A stretch of 64,000 bases of DNA from Siphonodentalium dalli (Eukaryota > Mollusca > Scaphopoda > Gadilida > Siphonodentaliidae). The position numbers were made by a program, and so were the translations under genes. The DNA is taken from positions 269,631,426 through 269,695,425 of the forward strand of contig CP136063.1 of NCBI GenBank assembly GCA_032622095.1, written 5' to 3'. The notes under the pieces were generated by a model. That model worked only from the letters and a program-made list of their open reading frames with translations, had not been told where the DNA came from and did not search any database. Of this stretch, positions 26,146 to 36,475 are shown one piece after another. Numbering within the stretch: the stretch's first letter is position 1; each line of letters begins with the position of its first letter.

Positions 26146-26572
26146 AAAAAAGAGTAAAATCCAAGATGGCCGAATGATCCTAAAATGACTCGTTCCCATC
26201 TACATGTAAATGTCAACATTCATGACAAATTGTATGATGATCACACAAGCAGTACGGCCTGTAGCCCGCGCCAATGGATTTAATTTTTAAATCCAAGATG
26301 GCCACCAGCGGCCATGTTTTTTTGGCCGAATGACCCCAAAATGATTCGTTCCCATCTACATGTCAATGCCAACATTCATGACAAATTTCATAAAGATCAG
26401 ACCATAGATACGACATGAAGCCCGCACCAAAGGAAATTGTTGACGGATGCACACACGCACGGACGCCAACCCTTGGCAATAGCTCAAATTTCCAAAGTAA
26501 GTTGAGCTAATAAAGGAAATATTTTTGGACAATAAATCGTCTAGATTTTTACAGACATGCGCAGTATGCGAG

Positions 26573-26920
26573 ATACCGCTATTCTCAAAGTAATTGACCA
26601 GAAAAACGGGGTGATACCCCGGTCATGACCGCGGTGATACCGGTAATAAACGGTAGCGGTATCGAGACGGTCATGGCGTGGAGTTACGGTATTGGGCGAT
26701 AATGATACCGTGGTCTTTTAGCGGGCACCGCATTAATTTTGTTGAATACCGCGGTGATTTTCATGGAACTCTTTTAGGGGAGGTATTTACTCACACATAC
26801 TTGTTCGCGTTAACAAGCGGTATCAGTACCGCGGTATTGGAGGATACCGCAGTATAGTACCGCCATATTAACGGGGTGACACCACGTTATTGGTGGTCAA
26901 TTACTTTAAGTATAGCGATA
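26573..26920. mobile_element. CCGCGG-rich inverted-repeat element, copy 1
   Basis: The left end ATACCGCTATTCTCAAAGTA then ATTGACCA mirrors the right end TGGTCAAT then TACTTTAAGTATAGCGAT, giving about 28-bp terminal inverted repeats. The 348-bp interior is dense in CCGCGGT and TACCGCGG words and non-coding. A second copy in the opposite orientation lies at 28303-28697. Confidence 0.85.
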
Positions 26921-27724
26921 GAGAAGGGTGGTATGACATCGGATCAAACTGGAGCTGATCCGATGGTCGGGAAATGATCGCTTTACATATACATATAGTG
27001 GTATTGGGGAAAGAAAAACGATAGCCTAATAAAAGTATCTATAGATAATACTAACAGATGCTTAGATTAGAAGTTCTAATGGAGTTCACAAATATGCGCA
27101 CATACATGTACTAGTACATGTAGGTTACCTGCTTATCTCAGTTGTGTTCATATTTCACATCACAAATTTTTATCACTTTCAATTGAACTCGCCCCGCAGG
27201 GTGACTATTGTTAGAATTTTGCCTAAATTTCTGTTCGAACTGGATGGAACATTGCGTTATATTTCCGACATTGAATACAAATGGGGCGAAAGAGGGATCA
27301 AGACTCAAAAGAAAGATGGCTCACCTAATTCCTCTCGTTTGTATAAAGTGTATTCAGTGTGGTCCGTTTAGAATCGTCGTAGTCGTGGGGCGTTGTCCGT
27401 GGTCTTTATCAATGATGGCAGATGTGATGATACCGGGCAGATGAAGTAGTTTGATTCGGCCAACCGTTCTAAATAAGATCTGAAGTCAATGTCGACTTGC
27501 CCCACTGGCGATCAAACAACGAGAGAGAGAGGGAGAGAGAGAGTCTTGTATTCCTACACACCACAATTCTGTCACCTGATGTCGTGACCTTTCACATGAT
27601 CTTTCACAACAATAGTCAACAAATACATGTGCCCAGTCCATGTGTTTTTCGTACCTCAACACAGGAAGCAAATTACTTTTCAAATTTTGATTAGCAAATA
27701 ACATCACATTGACTTGATTAGATA
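26921..27724. other. Intergenic; partly duplicated near 33.1 kb
   Basis: The stretch near 27023-27155 (AAAAGTATCTATAG ... CTTATCTCAGTTG) has a diverged copy at 33098-33185. A (GA)n microsatellite lies at 27520-27542. An open frame at 27144-27371 has ordinary composition, but I recognise no motif in it and cannot support a gene. Confidence 0.45.
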
Positions 27725-27861
27725 CCCTGCTGTACAAAACAAGTGTCCACTTAACCACGGTGCGGTTAGTGTTGCCACCGCGGCCGAAATGCAACAACAC
27801 TGCGGCTCCACCGGCTAATTACAGTTGGGCCGCAGTGTACTTGCCATTCGGCCATGGTGTA

Positions 27862-28236
27862 CCCCGCACGACAAAACAAGTGTCCAGTGGCACCGCGGTG
27901 TATTTGCCGTTCGGCCGCGGTATCAGAGTTTGTAACTGCAGTTGAGCACCGCGGCCGAACGGCAAGTACACCGTGGCCCAACAACAAGTACACTGCGGCC
28001 GAAAGGCAACTACACTGCAGCCGAACGGCATGTACACCGTGGTTAGATTTCTGGTTTGTATCGTCTTTTTTCAGTTTAATGAACGTACACCGCGGCAATT
28101 ACACCATGGCCGAACGGCACGTACACCGCGACCCAACTGTAGTTAGCCGGTGGAGCCGTGGTGTAGTTGCATTTCAGCCACGGTGGCAACGCTAACTGCA
28201 CCGCGGTTAGGTGGACACTTGTTTTGTCAAGCAGGG
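27862..28236 (-). mobile_element. CCCTGC-type element B inserted in A
   Basis: A full-length copy in reverse orientation: CCCCGCACGACAAAACAAGT at the left and TTTTGTCAAGCAGGG at the right, 375 bp. Flanking TA dinucleotides are at 27860-27861 and 28237-28238. The intact copy at 30.3 kb reads GCCATGGTGTAGTTGCC where B interrupts A, so one TA became two. This fixes the target duplication of the family as TA, typical of Tc1/mariner-type integration; the superfamily assignment is inference. Confidence 0.9.
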
Positions 28237-28302
28237 TAGTTGCCGCGGTGTACGTTCATTAAACTGAAAAAAGAGGATACAAACCAGAAATCTAACCACG
28301 GT

Positions 28303-28697
28303 ATACCGCTATACTTGAAGTAATTGACCACCAATAACGTGGTGTCACCCCGTTAATACCGCGGTACTATACCGCAGTATCCTCCAATACCGCGGTACTG
28401 ATACCAATTGTTAATGCGAACAAGTATGTGGGAGTAAATACCTCCCCTCAAAGAGTTCCATGAAAATCACCGCGGTATTCAAAAAAATTAATGCGGTGCC
28501 CTGCCCGCTAAAAGACTGCGGTATTCAAAAAAATTAATGCGGTGCCCGCTAAAAGACTGCGGTATCATTATCGACCAATACCGTAACTCCACCGCCGTGA
28601 CCATCTCGATACCGCTACCGTTTATTACCGGTATCACCGCGGTCATGACCAGGGTATCACCCCGTTTTTCTGGTCAATTACTTTGAGAATAGCGGTA
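28303..28697 (-). mobile_element. CCGCGG-rich inverted-repeat element, copy 2, inserted in A
   Basis: Reverse-orientation copy of the element at 26573-26920, with ends TACCGCTATACTTGAAGTAA and TCAATTACTTTGAGAATAGC. It lies between AACCACGG and CATGCC of element A, whose uninterrupted relatives read AACCACGGTG...CATGCC. It has an internal duplication, with the GCGGTATTCAAAAAAATTAA segment occurring twice (about 28471 and 28520). Confidence 0.85.
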
Positions 28698-28890
28698 CAT
28701 GCCATTCGGCCGCGTTGTAGTTGCCTTTCGGCCATGGTGTACTTGTCGTTCGGCCAAAATTGTACTTGCCTTCGGCCGCAGTGTACTTGCCGTTCGGCCG
28801 CGGTGCTCAACCGCAGTTACAAACGCTGACACCGCGGACGAACGGCAAATACACCGCGGTGCCAATGGACACTTGTTTTGTCGAGCGGGG

Positions 28891-30015
28891 TAGCATTGTT
28901 CTAAAATCATATAAAATTCATACCAAAATGGATAGCTTTTATCCACATTTGGGTAGCAAATTGCGATGCAATACCTGTAACCAGTTAATTTTATCCCTGC
29001 CTCAACATTCATCACACTATTGTCGTTATTTATTTTGTCATATTTTCTCAATAAAAGGTACTACCGCTAGCAATGAACTTACATGTAAATTGTAATTCAT
29101 ATTCACTATTCTCGTTTACATTAATTACCAGTACCGGTAATCGAAAGACACAGCAACAATTTCTTTTTCAATTACGACAATAATGCTTTAGGCCCACCGA
29201 TCCTACATGTACCGTATGTGCGACAATCGTGATCCCAAAAAATCTAAGTTACAATGTCGTATTAGTTAATAATTGGTCACGTGACAAAATCAGATATAGC
29301 CTACATTGTATATATGACCCAAAGAGTCTTTGGTTCGTTAATAAAGATAATAAAGATTTGACACACTTGGACATGGGTACACTGTTCAGCGATATACCCG
29401 GTAATTGTTGTAGTCGATACTAATGGTAGGTATCTGTTAAACTGTTCACCCCACAATAGACCTACATGTACATCACGTCTTCACGAAGGGGGTCCCAGAA
29501 AACAGACACAAATTACAAGTGCTAAATGTTATTAATTAACAAGATTCAATGGATCGAAAGTTGGTGCAACGAGCTAGATTTCCCGGGAAACAGACAGTAG
29601 GAAATTTCTACCAATTATTCCGGCAGATAACTGGTTGCAAACAATGACGTCCATTTAAGAACGTACTAGTAATAGACCGATTGTTCAAGGTTTCTGTTCA
29701 TTCCAATCTATGTTTTGTCATGCATAGTGGCGGTTGACATTGAATTTTATTCATATAATCTGAATTGGATATCTAAAGTTCTAAACATACATGAAAGGTA
29801 ATCATTTGAGTTCAGCATCTAGCGATCACACACCGTGTAGACAATTTATATAGTGTCGATACAGATTACAAATATATGCGGCGATTAATCACCATTGATC
29901 ACGGGTTGCGATCGAAGCACATACTTTGCATAATGCATGTCTATTCTGAACGGCATACATTCAAAATTACCTACGTTTGCTAACTTGGCAACCGTGTGTA
30001 TAAATTTTTGTGATC
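28891..30015. other. Intergenic; duplicated segment at 29160-29345
   Basis: No supported gene. The segment 29160-29345 (AATTACGACAATAATGC ... CTTTGGTTCGTTA) has a diverged direct copy at 33887-34042. The remainder is single-copy-looking. Confidence 0.5.
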
Positions 30016-30812
30016 TTAGTGTAAGTTCAGACGACCACGATTCAATCGTAAGTGGAAAGATTTCCGTCGTAGGAAGTGACCAGTAGTTGGACTGCGCATG
30101 CTCACGTCAAAATCGTAGCACTGTTTGATTTTAGATGCGAAATCGTGGCATGTCCTTGGTTACCTCCACTTGCGACGTAATCGCAGTCGTGTGTACGTAA
30201 ACATCGTAGCTGGAAATGACCGTAGGGTAGTCAATCACATGCTTTTGGAACAACCTACTGACTGTATACCCTGCTGGACAAAACATGTGTCCACTTAACC
30301 GCGGTGTGGTTAGCGTTGCCACTGGGGCCGAAATGCAACTACACCGCAGCTCCACCGGCTAACTACAGTTGGGCCGCGGTGTACTTTCCATTCAGCCATG
30401 GTGTAGTTGCCGCGGTGTAAATTCATTAAACTGAAAAAAGACTATATACAAACAGAAATCTAACCACGGTGTGCATGCCATTCGGTCGCGTTGTAGTTGC
30501 CTTTCGCCGTAGTTTCGGCCAAGATGTGCTTGCCGTTTGGCCGCAGTGTACATGCCGTTCGGCCGCGGTGCTCAACTGCAGTTACAAACTCTGACACCGC
30601 GGCTGAACGGCAAATACACCGCGGTGACACTGGACACTTGTTTTGTCCAGCAGGGTAAGCATGTCCGATTTTTACATACATACCACCAAGGATATGCCAC
30701 GATTTTGCATCTAAAGACTAAAATCAAACAGTGCTTGATATTATTTTTGACCTACGATTTTGACATGAGCATACATGTACGATTGTATCGTGGTCGTCTG
30801 AACGTTCACTAA
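30016..30812. mobile_element. Inverted-repeat element hosting a CCCTGC copy
   Basis: The left arm (30018-30170: GTTCAGACGACCACGA, CAATCGTA, CATGCTCACGTCAAAATC, CACTGTTTGATTTTAG, AAATCGTGGCATGTCCTTGG) is matched in inverse orientation by the right arm (30675-30812). Ends are TTAGTGTAAGTTCAGACG and CGTCTGAACGTTCACTAA. The arms are about 120-150 bp and diverged by several small indels. Removing the CCCTGC element leaves an element of roughly 410 bp. Non-coding. Confidence 0.8.
30269..30655 (+). mobile_element. CCCTGC-type element, intact copy
   Basis: 387 bp, with ends CCCTGCTGGACAAAAC and GTTTTGTCCAGCAGGG, perfectly complementary over 16 bp. The inverted match then continues with one mismatch through GTGTCCA/TGGACAC. 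TA flanks both sides (30267-30268, 30656-30657). This is the reference uninterrupted copy for the family. It contains TTCGGCCGCGGTG-type words and no protein. Confidence 0.9.
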
Positions 30813-31814
30813 CATCACCATGATGAACTTTGACACTGTGCTCAGAATGACATACAATGTACGGTACCGCATGTTGCATCGAATTTTCGCAATGCAATTT
30901 TTGCGGTGACGCGTTATGCAGTAGGTCCCTAGATTTGCGTAGGTCTCCGTAGGTCACTCAATTCGCGTAGGTCCCCGCAGTAATGCAATATATAGTAGGT
31001 CTACATGATTTATTGACTGATAAAATGGATTGATACCACTAAATGATCATGTTAGATGTTACTTTGCAATTTGTTTTTTATAATTAATTTCCGAAATCTG
31101 ATGGGTTTGTTTGCTTAGTGTCATAGTGATACTTAGAGGATCATGAAGCCTAACTAAAATTACGTGATTTCTGATCCGGAAAGTAAGAGGATTATCTTAC
31201 TGGCTTCGGGATAAGATATTAATTAGAGGATTACTGGATATATTTTTGCATTGATTTAGGTCACCGTAGTAATGGAAGAGTGCATGCCTAATATATTATC
31301 AATAAGTGAACATATTATATGATATTGCGTTGTTTTAAAAAAATTAAATATCTAATTATATATTTTGTTTAGCTTAGATGAAAAAAAAAATAAGAATTAC
31401 CATCCAGTTAATTAAGTTATGTTAAGATTATTATTTTTTAAGTTAGGACAAGTGATCAGTAACTGAATGGTAAGTTTACACAGCCCAACTACACGGGTGA
31501 CCATTAATCACATTGTTTGCGAGACTGGGTGTTTTCTTTGCGAAAAGGATCCGTCCTCTTTAATCAACACCACGCCTACTGGTGAATAAACTTCGCAGAG
31601 TGGATTAAACATTCTTCATACAATTTGAACGGAAAAGTGTTTAATATCCATAGCATTGTAAAATCGTTGCATAAACACAGTGGATTAAAACTTTCTCCAT
31701 ATACAATTTTAACGGTAAAGTGTTTATCCATCGCATTTTTGTTTCTGAATAAAAATGTTTCTGAAGCATTAGTTTAATAATTATTATCTGGCTAATTAAG
31801 TCATCGTGTTTTGA

Positions 31815-32264
31815 TTGGACGTATATTTTTCTAACGGTCATCTCTGCGTTCTGATTGGTCAAATAGTAATGTCGGGTGATAATGGCCTTACATCTTCTGA
31901 TTGTTCTGCAATTTTCGATTATCGACTGGACAAAAGTGAACGAACAATAACATTGACGGCACCTACATTTCTAGAATATTTCCGAAATAGACTGACACCG
32001 ATATTAAGAGAAAACTACGAGACATTAAGACAAACACCAAACCTGATGGCAGATGGAAAATGGACGAACAATAACTGTGAATCGCTAAACCATATTCTGA
32101 AGCAGGCCGTTGAGTTGAAATCGAAACCTCTAGTGGAATTAGTGAAAATAATATACAATGTAGTTAAAGGTGAGTATGACGAATTAGAACGCAGTATTTT
32201 CGGTTTTGGATATGGAACCAGAAATCGACTGAAGTTCGGCGACGACATTTTGAGAAATTCTTAA
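31815..32264 (+). pseudogene. MULE transposase C-terminal remnant
   Basis: About 120 residues resemble the C-terminal part of MULE-type transposases of aquatic invertebrates. The recognisable features are the DGKWTNNNCESLNHILK block (residues 81-97; WTNNN-ES-NH-LK is characteristic) and the following helix-rich VELVKIIYNVVKGEYDELER stretch. The first codon here is TTG; the first ATG is at residue 19, so the true start or upstream exon is unknown. The catalytic DDE core that normally precedes this region is absent, so the element cannot mobilise itself as it stands. The frame stops at 32264. The neighbouring frame stays open from about 32236 to a TAA at 32405-32407 with a basic, Thr-rich composition, which suggests a frameshift near 32235 and an originally longer tail. 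Confidence 0.8.
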
Positions 32265-32437
32265 GACAAATCAGACCGACAAACGATCGACTGCAACAGA
32301 CAACGGACGGACGGAGGATTGTTTTAACTGCGACGAATGGACAGACCAAACGAAAGTGTACAGCAAAAACATCATCTATTCCAAAAATTCCAAGGATCGG
32401 CGAGTAAACATTAGAATATCACATCCCATATCAAGAC

Positions 32438-32443
32438 AATAAA
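32438..32443 (+). promoter_or_regulatory. Possible polyadenylation signal
   Basis: AATAAA followed by a second overlapping AATAAA, 31 bp after the TAA at 32405-32407 of the MULE frame. Position is appropriate, but in AT-rich DNA the word is common. Confidence 0.35.
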
Positions 32444-33060
32444 TAAACATAACTTACCTTGTACCATGAACATTATATTTTGAATAAATATTTTTCAGCT
32501 CTTGAGTTCATTATTTCCCTCTACTTGTCAATTGGGTCTATAACAACACCATTCTTTTTCAGCTATTTTATACATGTACATATATATATGTTTTATACCA
32601 TTGCTTGTGCTCCATTGTTTTGTGCTGTCATTTACATATTATGTTATAAACGTTTTGTTGCATGTTTTGAATTCAATAAACTATGAAAAATATCAAATTC
32701 TCCTATCTGACGTACCCATGCCCAATCAGTTATCCTCCAATTAATATCTGTCCACGAAGCCAGTAAGATAATCCTCTTACTTTCCGGATCAGAAATCACG
32801 TAATTTTAGTTAGGCTTCATGATCCTCTAAGTATCACTAAGCAAACAAACCCATCAGATTTCGGAAATTAATTATAAAAAACAAATTGCAAAGTAACATC
32901 TAACATGATCATTTAGTGGTATCATTCCATTTTATCAGTCAATAAATCATGTAGACCTACTATATATTGCATTACTGCGGGGACCTACGCGAATGAGTGA
33001 CCTACGGAGACCTACGCAAATCTAGGGACCTACTGCATAACGCAGTACCCCCAATTTTTG

Positions 33061-34037
33061 TGTTGTTTTCATTTTCAAAATTTTGACTGTCATCACGTTA
33101 AAAGTATCTACAGATGCTTAGAAGAATTGAGTTCACAAATATGCACACATAGCTTACCTGCTTATCTCAGTTGTTGTGTTCATATTATCTGATTATGCTC
33201 ATATTCCTATCACAATCACATAATATTCTTCGCTGATCGTGTTCGCGAAAATTATTTCTGTGGCAGGACTATTTATTTTTTTGTGATTGCGTATTAATTT
33301 ATAGCACAAACTCATATCTCTTCGCTCGTTCAGCCGTTGTTGATAGAAATACATAACATTTTCAATACTTATAATTACATAAATAGTTTGTTTCGTACAC
33401 TCACAGAATAGTATGGGTTTAAATGGTTAATACGTTTGGAACTATATGTTGTTATCTTCCAATTTTATTTATTGATTTTAGATTGTATCGATGAACTTAA
33501 ATTGAAGCACTCAATCGAATCTTATAGTATTGTTTAGGTTTGAACTTTGTGAATATTGCATCAATCTTTCAGGCGAAAATACCGATAGAAAATTTAAGAT
33601 ATTCTCTACATGTGCATTCATGCGGCTGGATTGATTTTCTGGGCAAATGTTTTTAATATTTTTTTTTATTTTGTAAACAAAACTTTGTCATGCAATTTAA
33701 TTCACCCTTTGTTAAAACTCTAGCTTGATATGTTTCCAATTATAATCCAATAGAGTGAATAGACCTGATAGAAATGCAGTATAAACTAGCCCTTATAAAT
33801 AACAAAACACATCAATGATTGTATGACGTTTATATAAATAGGAGAATGTTGCACATCGACTGATTTGTGTTGGCCTCTTGACAGCCGATTACGACAATAA
33901 CGCTTTAGGCCCACCGATCCTATGTCCTACATTCGTGCTATCCAAAATTCAAAATCCAAGGGTCGTATTACTTAAAAATTGGTGACGTCACAAAATCAGA
34001 TATAGCCTATATACGACCCAAAGCGTCTTTGGTTCGT
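33061..34037. other. Intergenic; paralogue of 27.0-29.3 kb segment
   Basis: The ends (33098-33185 and 33887-34037) are diverged direct copies of 27023-27155 and 29160-29345. The spacing is about 0.8 kb here and about 2.1 kb in the other copy, which contains the nested elements. No gene supported. Confidence 0.6.
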
Positions 34038-34423
34038 TATAAATGTTGGGTCCAAAATTTTCTTTAAATCTGAAAAATTTACATTTTGGGAAACTTTTTA
34101 CACAAACAAATCATTGTCTGTCTAGCAGGGAATTCGCCTTTAAATCTTATGTTTTCGTAACTAGTGTCAGAATCGCATAAAAAAATACAGTCATATTTTA
34201 GACCACACCAAAAAATTCAAACTCCACTACAAAGGGTTAATTCCTGTGCCAATGGTTATTTTACCTATGGGAAATCATAGGGAAGAGGTGTGATGATTTT
34301 TTTATGTGAAAAGCACACAAGGCTATTGACCAATCAGGGCCCAGTGTCTATTTTATTCTCTCCTATATATTTCTACCGCATCCGCCAGATGTCGCTCGGA
34401 ACCTTATTTACACCAGTGTAACC
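34038..34423 (+). mobile_element. GGTTACACTGG element, left-truncated copy
   Basis: Directly repeats 35264-35646 of the full copy at more than 95 percent identity by eye. It ends TTACACCAGTGTAACC followed by TA, but lacks the left terminal repeat and about 65 bp; it joins directly to the duplicated intergenic segment. It contains a 4-bp difference (TTTTACCTATGGG versus TTTTATGGG). Confidence 0.85.
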
Positions 34424-35199
34424 TAAAGCGATAGCCCGCTTTTTCGCGGAATTATTGTAACTCCCTACATTTCTTCAGAATTGCCCATCAATGGAAAAAA
34501 TGTGTTCAAACACAATATCACTTCTGTGGTTCTTTATTTATCACACACAATTTAACCCCACCCCCTTTAACAAATTATTCATAAAAAAAGCACAATTTTC
34601 CACCACCAGTCATGTTCAAGCCCCATTTTCACTCAGTTTTAGGGGTCTGGTGTTGCAAACTTGGATCAGCTATGGAAGACTGTACAATATTCTTTCCATG
34701 AGAGAACTTCTGGTGATGTGAGGTCATTGAGTCCAGATCTGATCAGCTGAGCATCAAGCGCATGACTTTATCAGCATATTGAAGAATAAAATATGACATT
34801 TTCAGGTCTGCAAGGGTGATCCAAGATAACTGGATGTGGGTGTATATTGAATTAGTTGAATAAAGATATGCTCTCTTTGAAAATACTTGTTAGATTAGGT
34901 TCTTATAACAATTGATATATGTGTCGTTGACATGCTCATGTTATGGGTCATTTGCATTATCATGTGACTATTACCACCTTGAAAAAAATTGAAAATACCT
35001 TGAAAAATTGGCATTTTTTATGAAATATCTTACTATTTTTTTGGCTGATGTAAGTGAAATAAGACATCAGCAGCAAGAATAGCCACACCAAGCATGAGGT
35101 ATTCATTGGACTGAAAGACCAGGCTCTGTAAAATGCATTAAAATGCTTTAAAGTGACTCCCAGGAATCAAAAATGATAAAAAGCTATATTTTCCTTTTA
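34424..35199. other. Intergenic, no gene seen
   Basis: AT-rich sequence between the two copies of the GGTTACACTGG element. No motif recognised. Confidence 0.5.
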
Positions 35200-35646
35200 G
35201 GTTACACTGGTGTAAATGTTTTCCATAGGCCTCAGTGCTAACGTTTTAGCGCATAGTGTTGGCAATATAAATGTTGGGTCCAAAATTTTCTTTAAATCTG
35301 AAAAATTTACATTTTGGGAAACTTTTTACACAAAAAAATCATGTCTGTCTAGCAGGGAATTCGCCTTTAAATCTTATGTTTTCGTAACTAGTGTCAGAAT
35401 CGCATAAAAAAATACAGTCATATTTTAGACCACACCAAAAAATTCAAACTCCACTACAAAGGGTTAATTCCTGTGCCAATGGTTATTTTATGGGAAATCA
35501 TAGGGAAGAGGTGTGATGATTTTTTTATGTGAAAAGCACACAAGGCTATTGACCAATCAGGGCCCAGTGTCTATTTTATTCTCTCCTATATATTCCTCCC
35601 ACATCCGCCAGATGTCGCTCGGAACCTTATTTACACCAGTGTAACC
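35200..35646 (+). mobile_element. GGTTACACTGG element, complete copy (447 bp)
   Basis: Ends GGTTACACTGGTGTAAAT and ATTTACACCAGTGTAACC are perfect 18-bp inverted repeats, with TA on both sides (35198-35199, 35647-35648). No protein supported. TA duplication and size fit a MITE moved by a Tc1/mariner-type transposase (inference). Confidence 0.85.
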
Positions 35647-35648
35647 TA

Positions 35649-36290
35649 TTTTAGACCCGGCCCATCACCCAAAATGGCCGCCAATGGTCATCTTGAATTT
35701 CATTATGAATTGCTATGGCACGGCCTACAGGTCGCAGTTCTTGTTGGATTTTCATTAAATATCATATGCAGGTTCGTGAATTCCTATGGCACGGCCTACA
35801 TGTTGCAGTTTTGCAGGTAACGCTTCTTGTTCAGAATCTAGTCATAATTACTCAGAAATATGGCTTGATGCTATTCATCGGAAAGCTCTCGACTACTCAT
35901 ACATGCTACTCCATTCATCAAAGGGTTAACCATTTCACATCAGAACAGCATTTACGAGTATTCAAAACTTGATTCTATCGCCTATTCAGCCAACAAAATT
36001 ATATACCTCAACTTAACACCAAGCTGGGCCATTAATTGTCATGGAGTTTCGTCCATTGGTTGATTGGTCAAACGGTCAACATATTTCTATGGTGCTGCCT
36101 ACAGGTCGCACTTCTTTTTGGATCCTCATGAAATATCACATACAAGTTCATGTCATCGTCTAGATCGGATCATCCTATTTTGCACCTGTTGCCAAAATGC
36201 TGGCCACATATATCAAAATTCATTCAAAATATTCAAATTACTGAAAAATTAACACACCAAGTTGAGCGCTTCAGTGTCATTGACACTTTC
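35649..36290 (-). repeat. Repeat ending in the AGTTGAGCGCTTCAGTGTCA terminus
   Basis: Contains two copies of CTATGGCACGGCCTACA (35712 and 35787) and a third variant near 36088, each followed by a GTCGCAGTT- or GTTGCAGTT-like word. The right edge (36259-36290) is the inverse of the left terminus of the tandem-repeat elements. The last ~200 bp align by eye with 59930-60140 and 61885-62102. It is probably a distinct member of the same transposon family. Left border not found. Confidence 0.55.
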
Positions 36291-36475
36291 ATATATACAT
36301 GTAATTAGTCATAAGACCAACCAATTTGTCACTCCTGTTGGCAGTCGCAGTCAAATTTTACTAGATGTACATGTAATCGTTATGTCGACCATGGTTAATT
36401 TATTCATATGGGAGTAACTCATTTTAGAAATTTGCTAAAATAATCGTTTTATGCAATTGCAATATTGTCAACTGA

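Larger units (their letters stand above)
24931..26146. mobile_element. ~1.2-kb insertion with GGACGACC ends
   Basis: The interruption of copy 2 carries AAGGACGACC at 24964-24973 and its inverse GGTCGTCCTT at 26135-26144. The left end also has GTGCAG/CTGCAC arms (24974-24992), and the right end is the T-shaped palindrome listed next. About 33 bp lie outside the left GGACGACC but inside the break in the array, so the true left border is uncertain. The interior is single-copy-looking and partly CpG-rich (25480-25670). A rolling-circle (Helitron/Helentron-like) element with a 3' hairpin is one reading and a cut-and-paste MITE another. No transposase or helicase is encoded. Confidence 0.6.
23731..26510 (+). 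mobile_element. Tandem-repeat element, copy 2, interrupted
   Basis: The left end GAAAGTGCCAATGACACTGT then AGCTCAACTT and the right end AAAGTAAGTTGAGCTAA match copy 1. The interior has diverged CCAAGATGGC monomers, with CATGTTT landmarks near 24006, 24175, 24325, 24489, 24652, 24811 and, after an insertion, 26313. Several monomers include a GATGATCCATATGAAGTTTG segment not seen in copy 1, so this is a distinct subfamily. The array is broken between TTTAGTGAT (to about 24930) and AAAGAGTAAAATCC (from about 26147), by the insertion listed separately. Confidence 0.8.
27725..28890 (+). mobile_element. CCCTGC-type element A, interrupted twice
   Basis: The left terminus CCCTGCTGTACAAAACAAGT and right terminus TTTTGTCGAGCGGGG are flanked by TA on both sides (27723-27724, 28891-28892). 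Its own sequence occupies 27725-27861, 28237-28302 and 28698-28890. The rest is element B and the CCGCGG element. Read across those gaps it matches the uninterrupted copy at 30269-30655 throughout, including CATTAAACTGAAAAAAG and the AACGGCAAATACACCGCGGT end. Internal TTCGGCCGCGGTGTACTTGC words repeat in both orientations. The open frames here are products of this repeat. Confidence 0.85.
30904..33051 (+). mobile_element. Mutator-like element (MULE), 2.15 kb
   Basis: Terminal inverted repeats of about 300 bp (30904-31210 and 32752-33051) are nearly identical. Both contain GCGTTATGCAGTAGG, GTAGGTCCCTAGATTTGC, CAAATTGCAAAGTAACAT on one or other strand, and TCTGATCCGGAAAGTAAG. The element is flanked by the perfect 9-bp direct repeat CAATTTTTG (30895-30903 and 33052-33060). 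Long inverted repeats, a 9-bp target duplication and an internal reading frame with a MULE-transposase C-terminal signature together make the assignment firm. The outermost ~10 bp of the two ends match imperfectly. Between the repeats lie AT-rich sequence, a local duplication (31600-31660 and 31678-31738) and the transposase remnant. Confidence 0.9.

Noticed and set aside
27144-27371. 75-residue frame as a first exon
   Set aside because: No recognisable motif, no clear donor site and no downstream exon; it lies between transposable elements.
27766-28195. Long overlapping frames on both strands (about 110 residues)
   Set aside because: They arise from repeated CGGCCGCGGTGTACTTGCC words in nested inverted-repeat elements and occur in several frames at once.
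30016-30812. CACTA-type ends (TAGTG...CACTA)
   Set aside because: The letters occur in the wrong orientation for CACTA elements, which start CACTA and end TAGTG.
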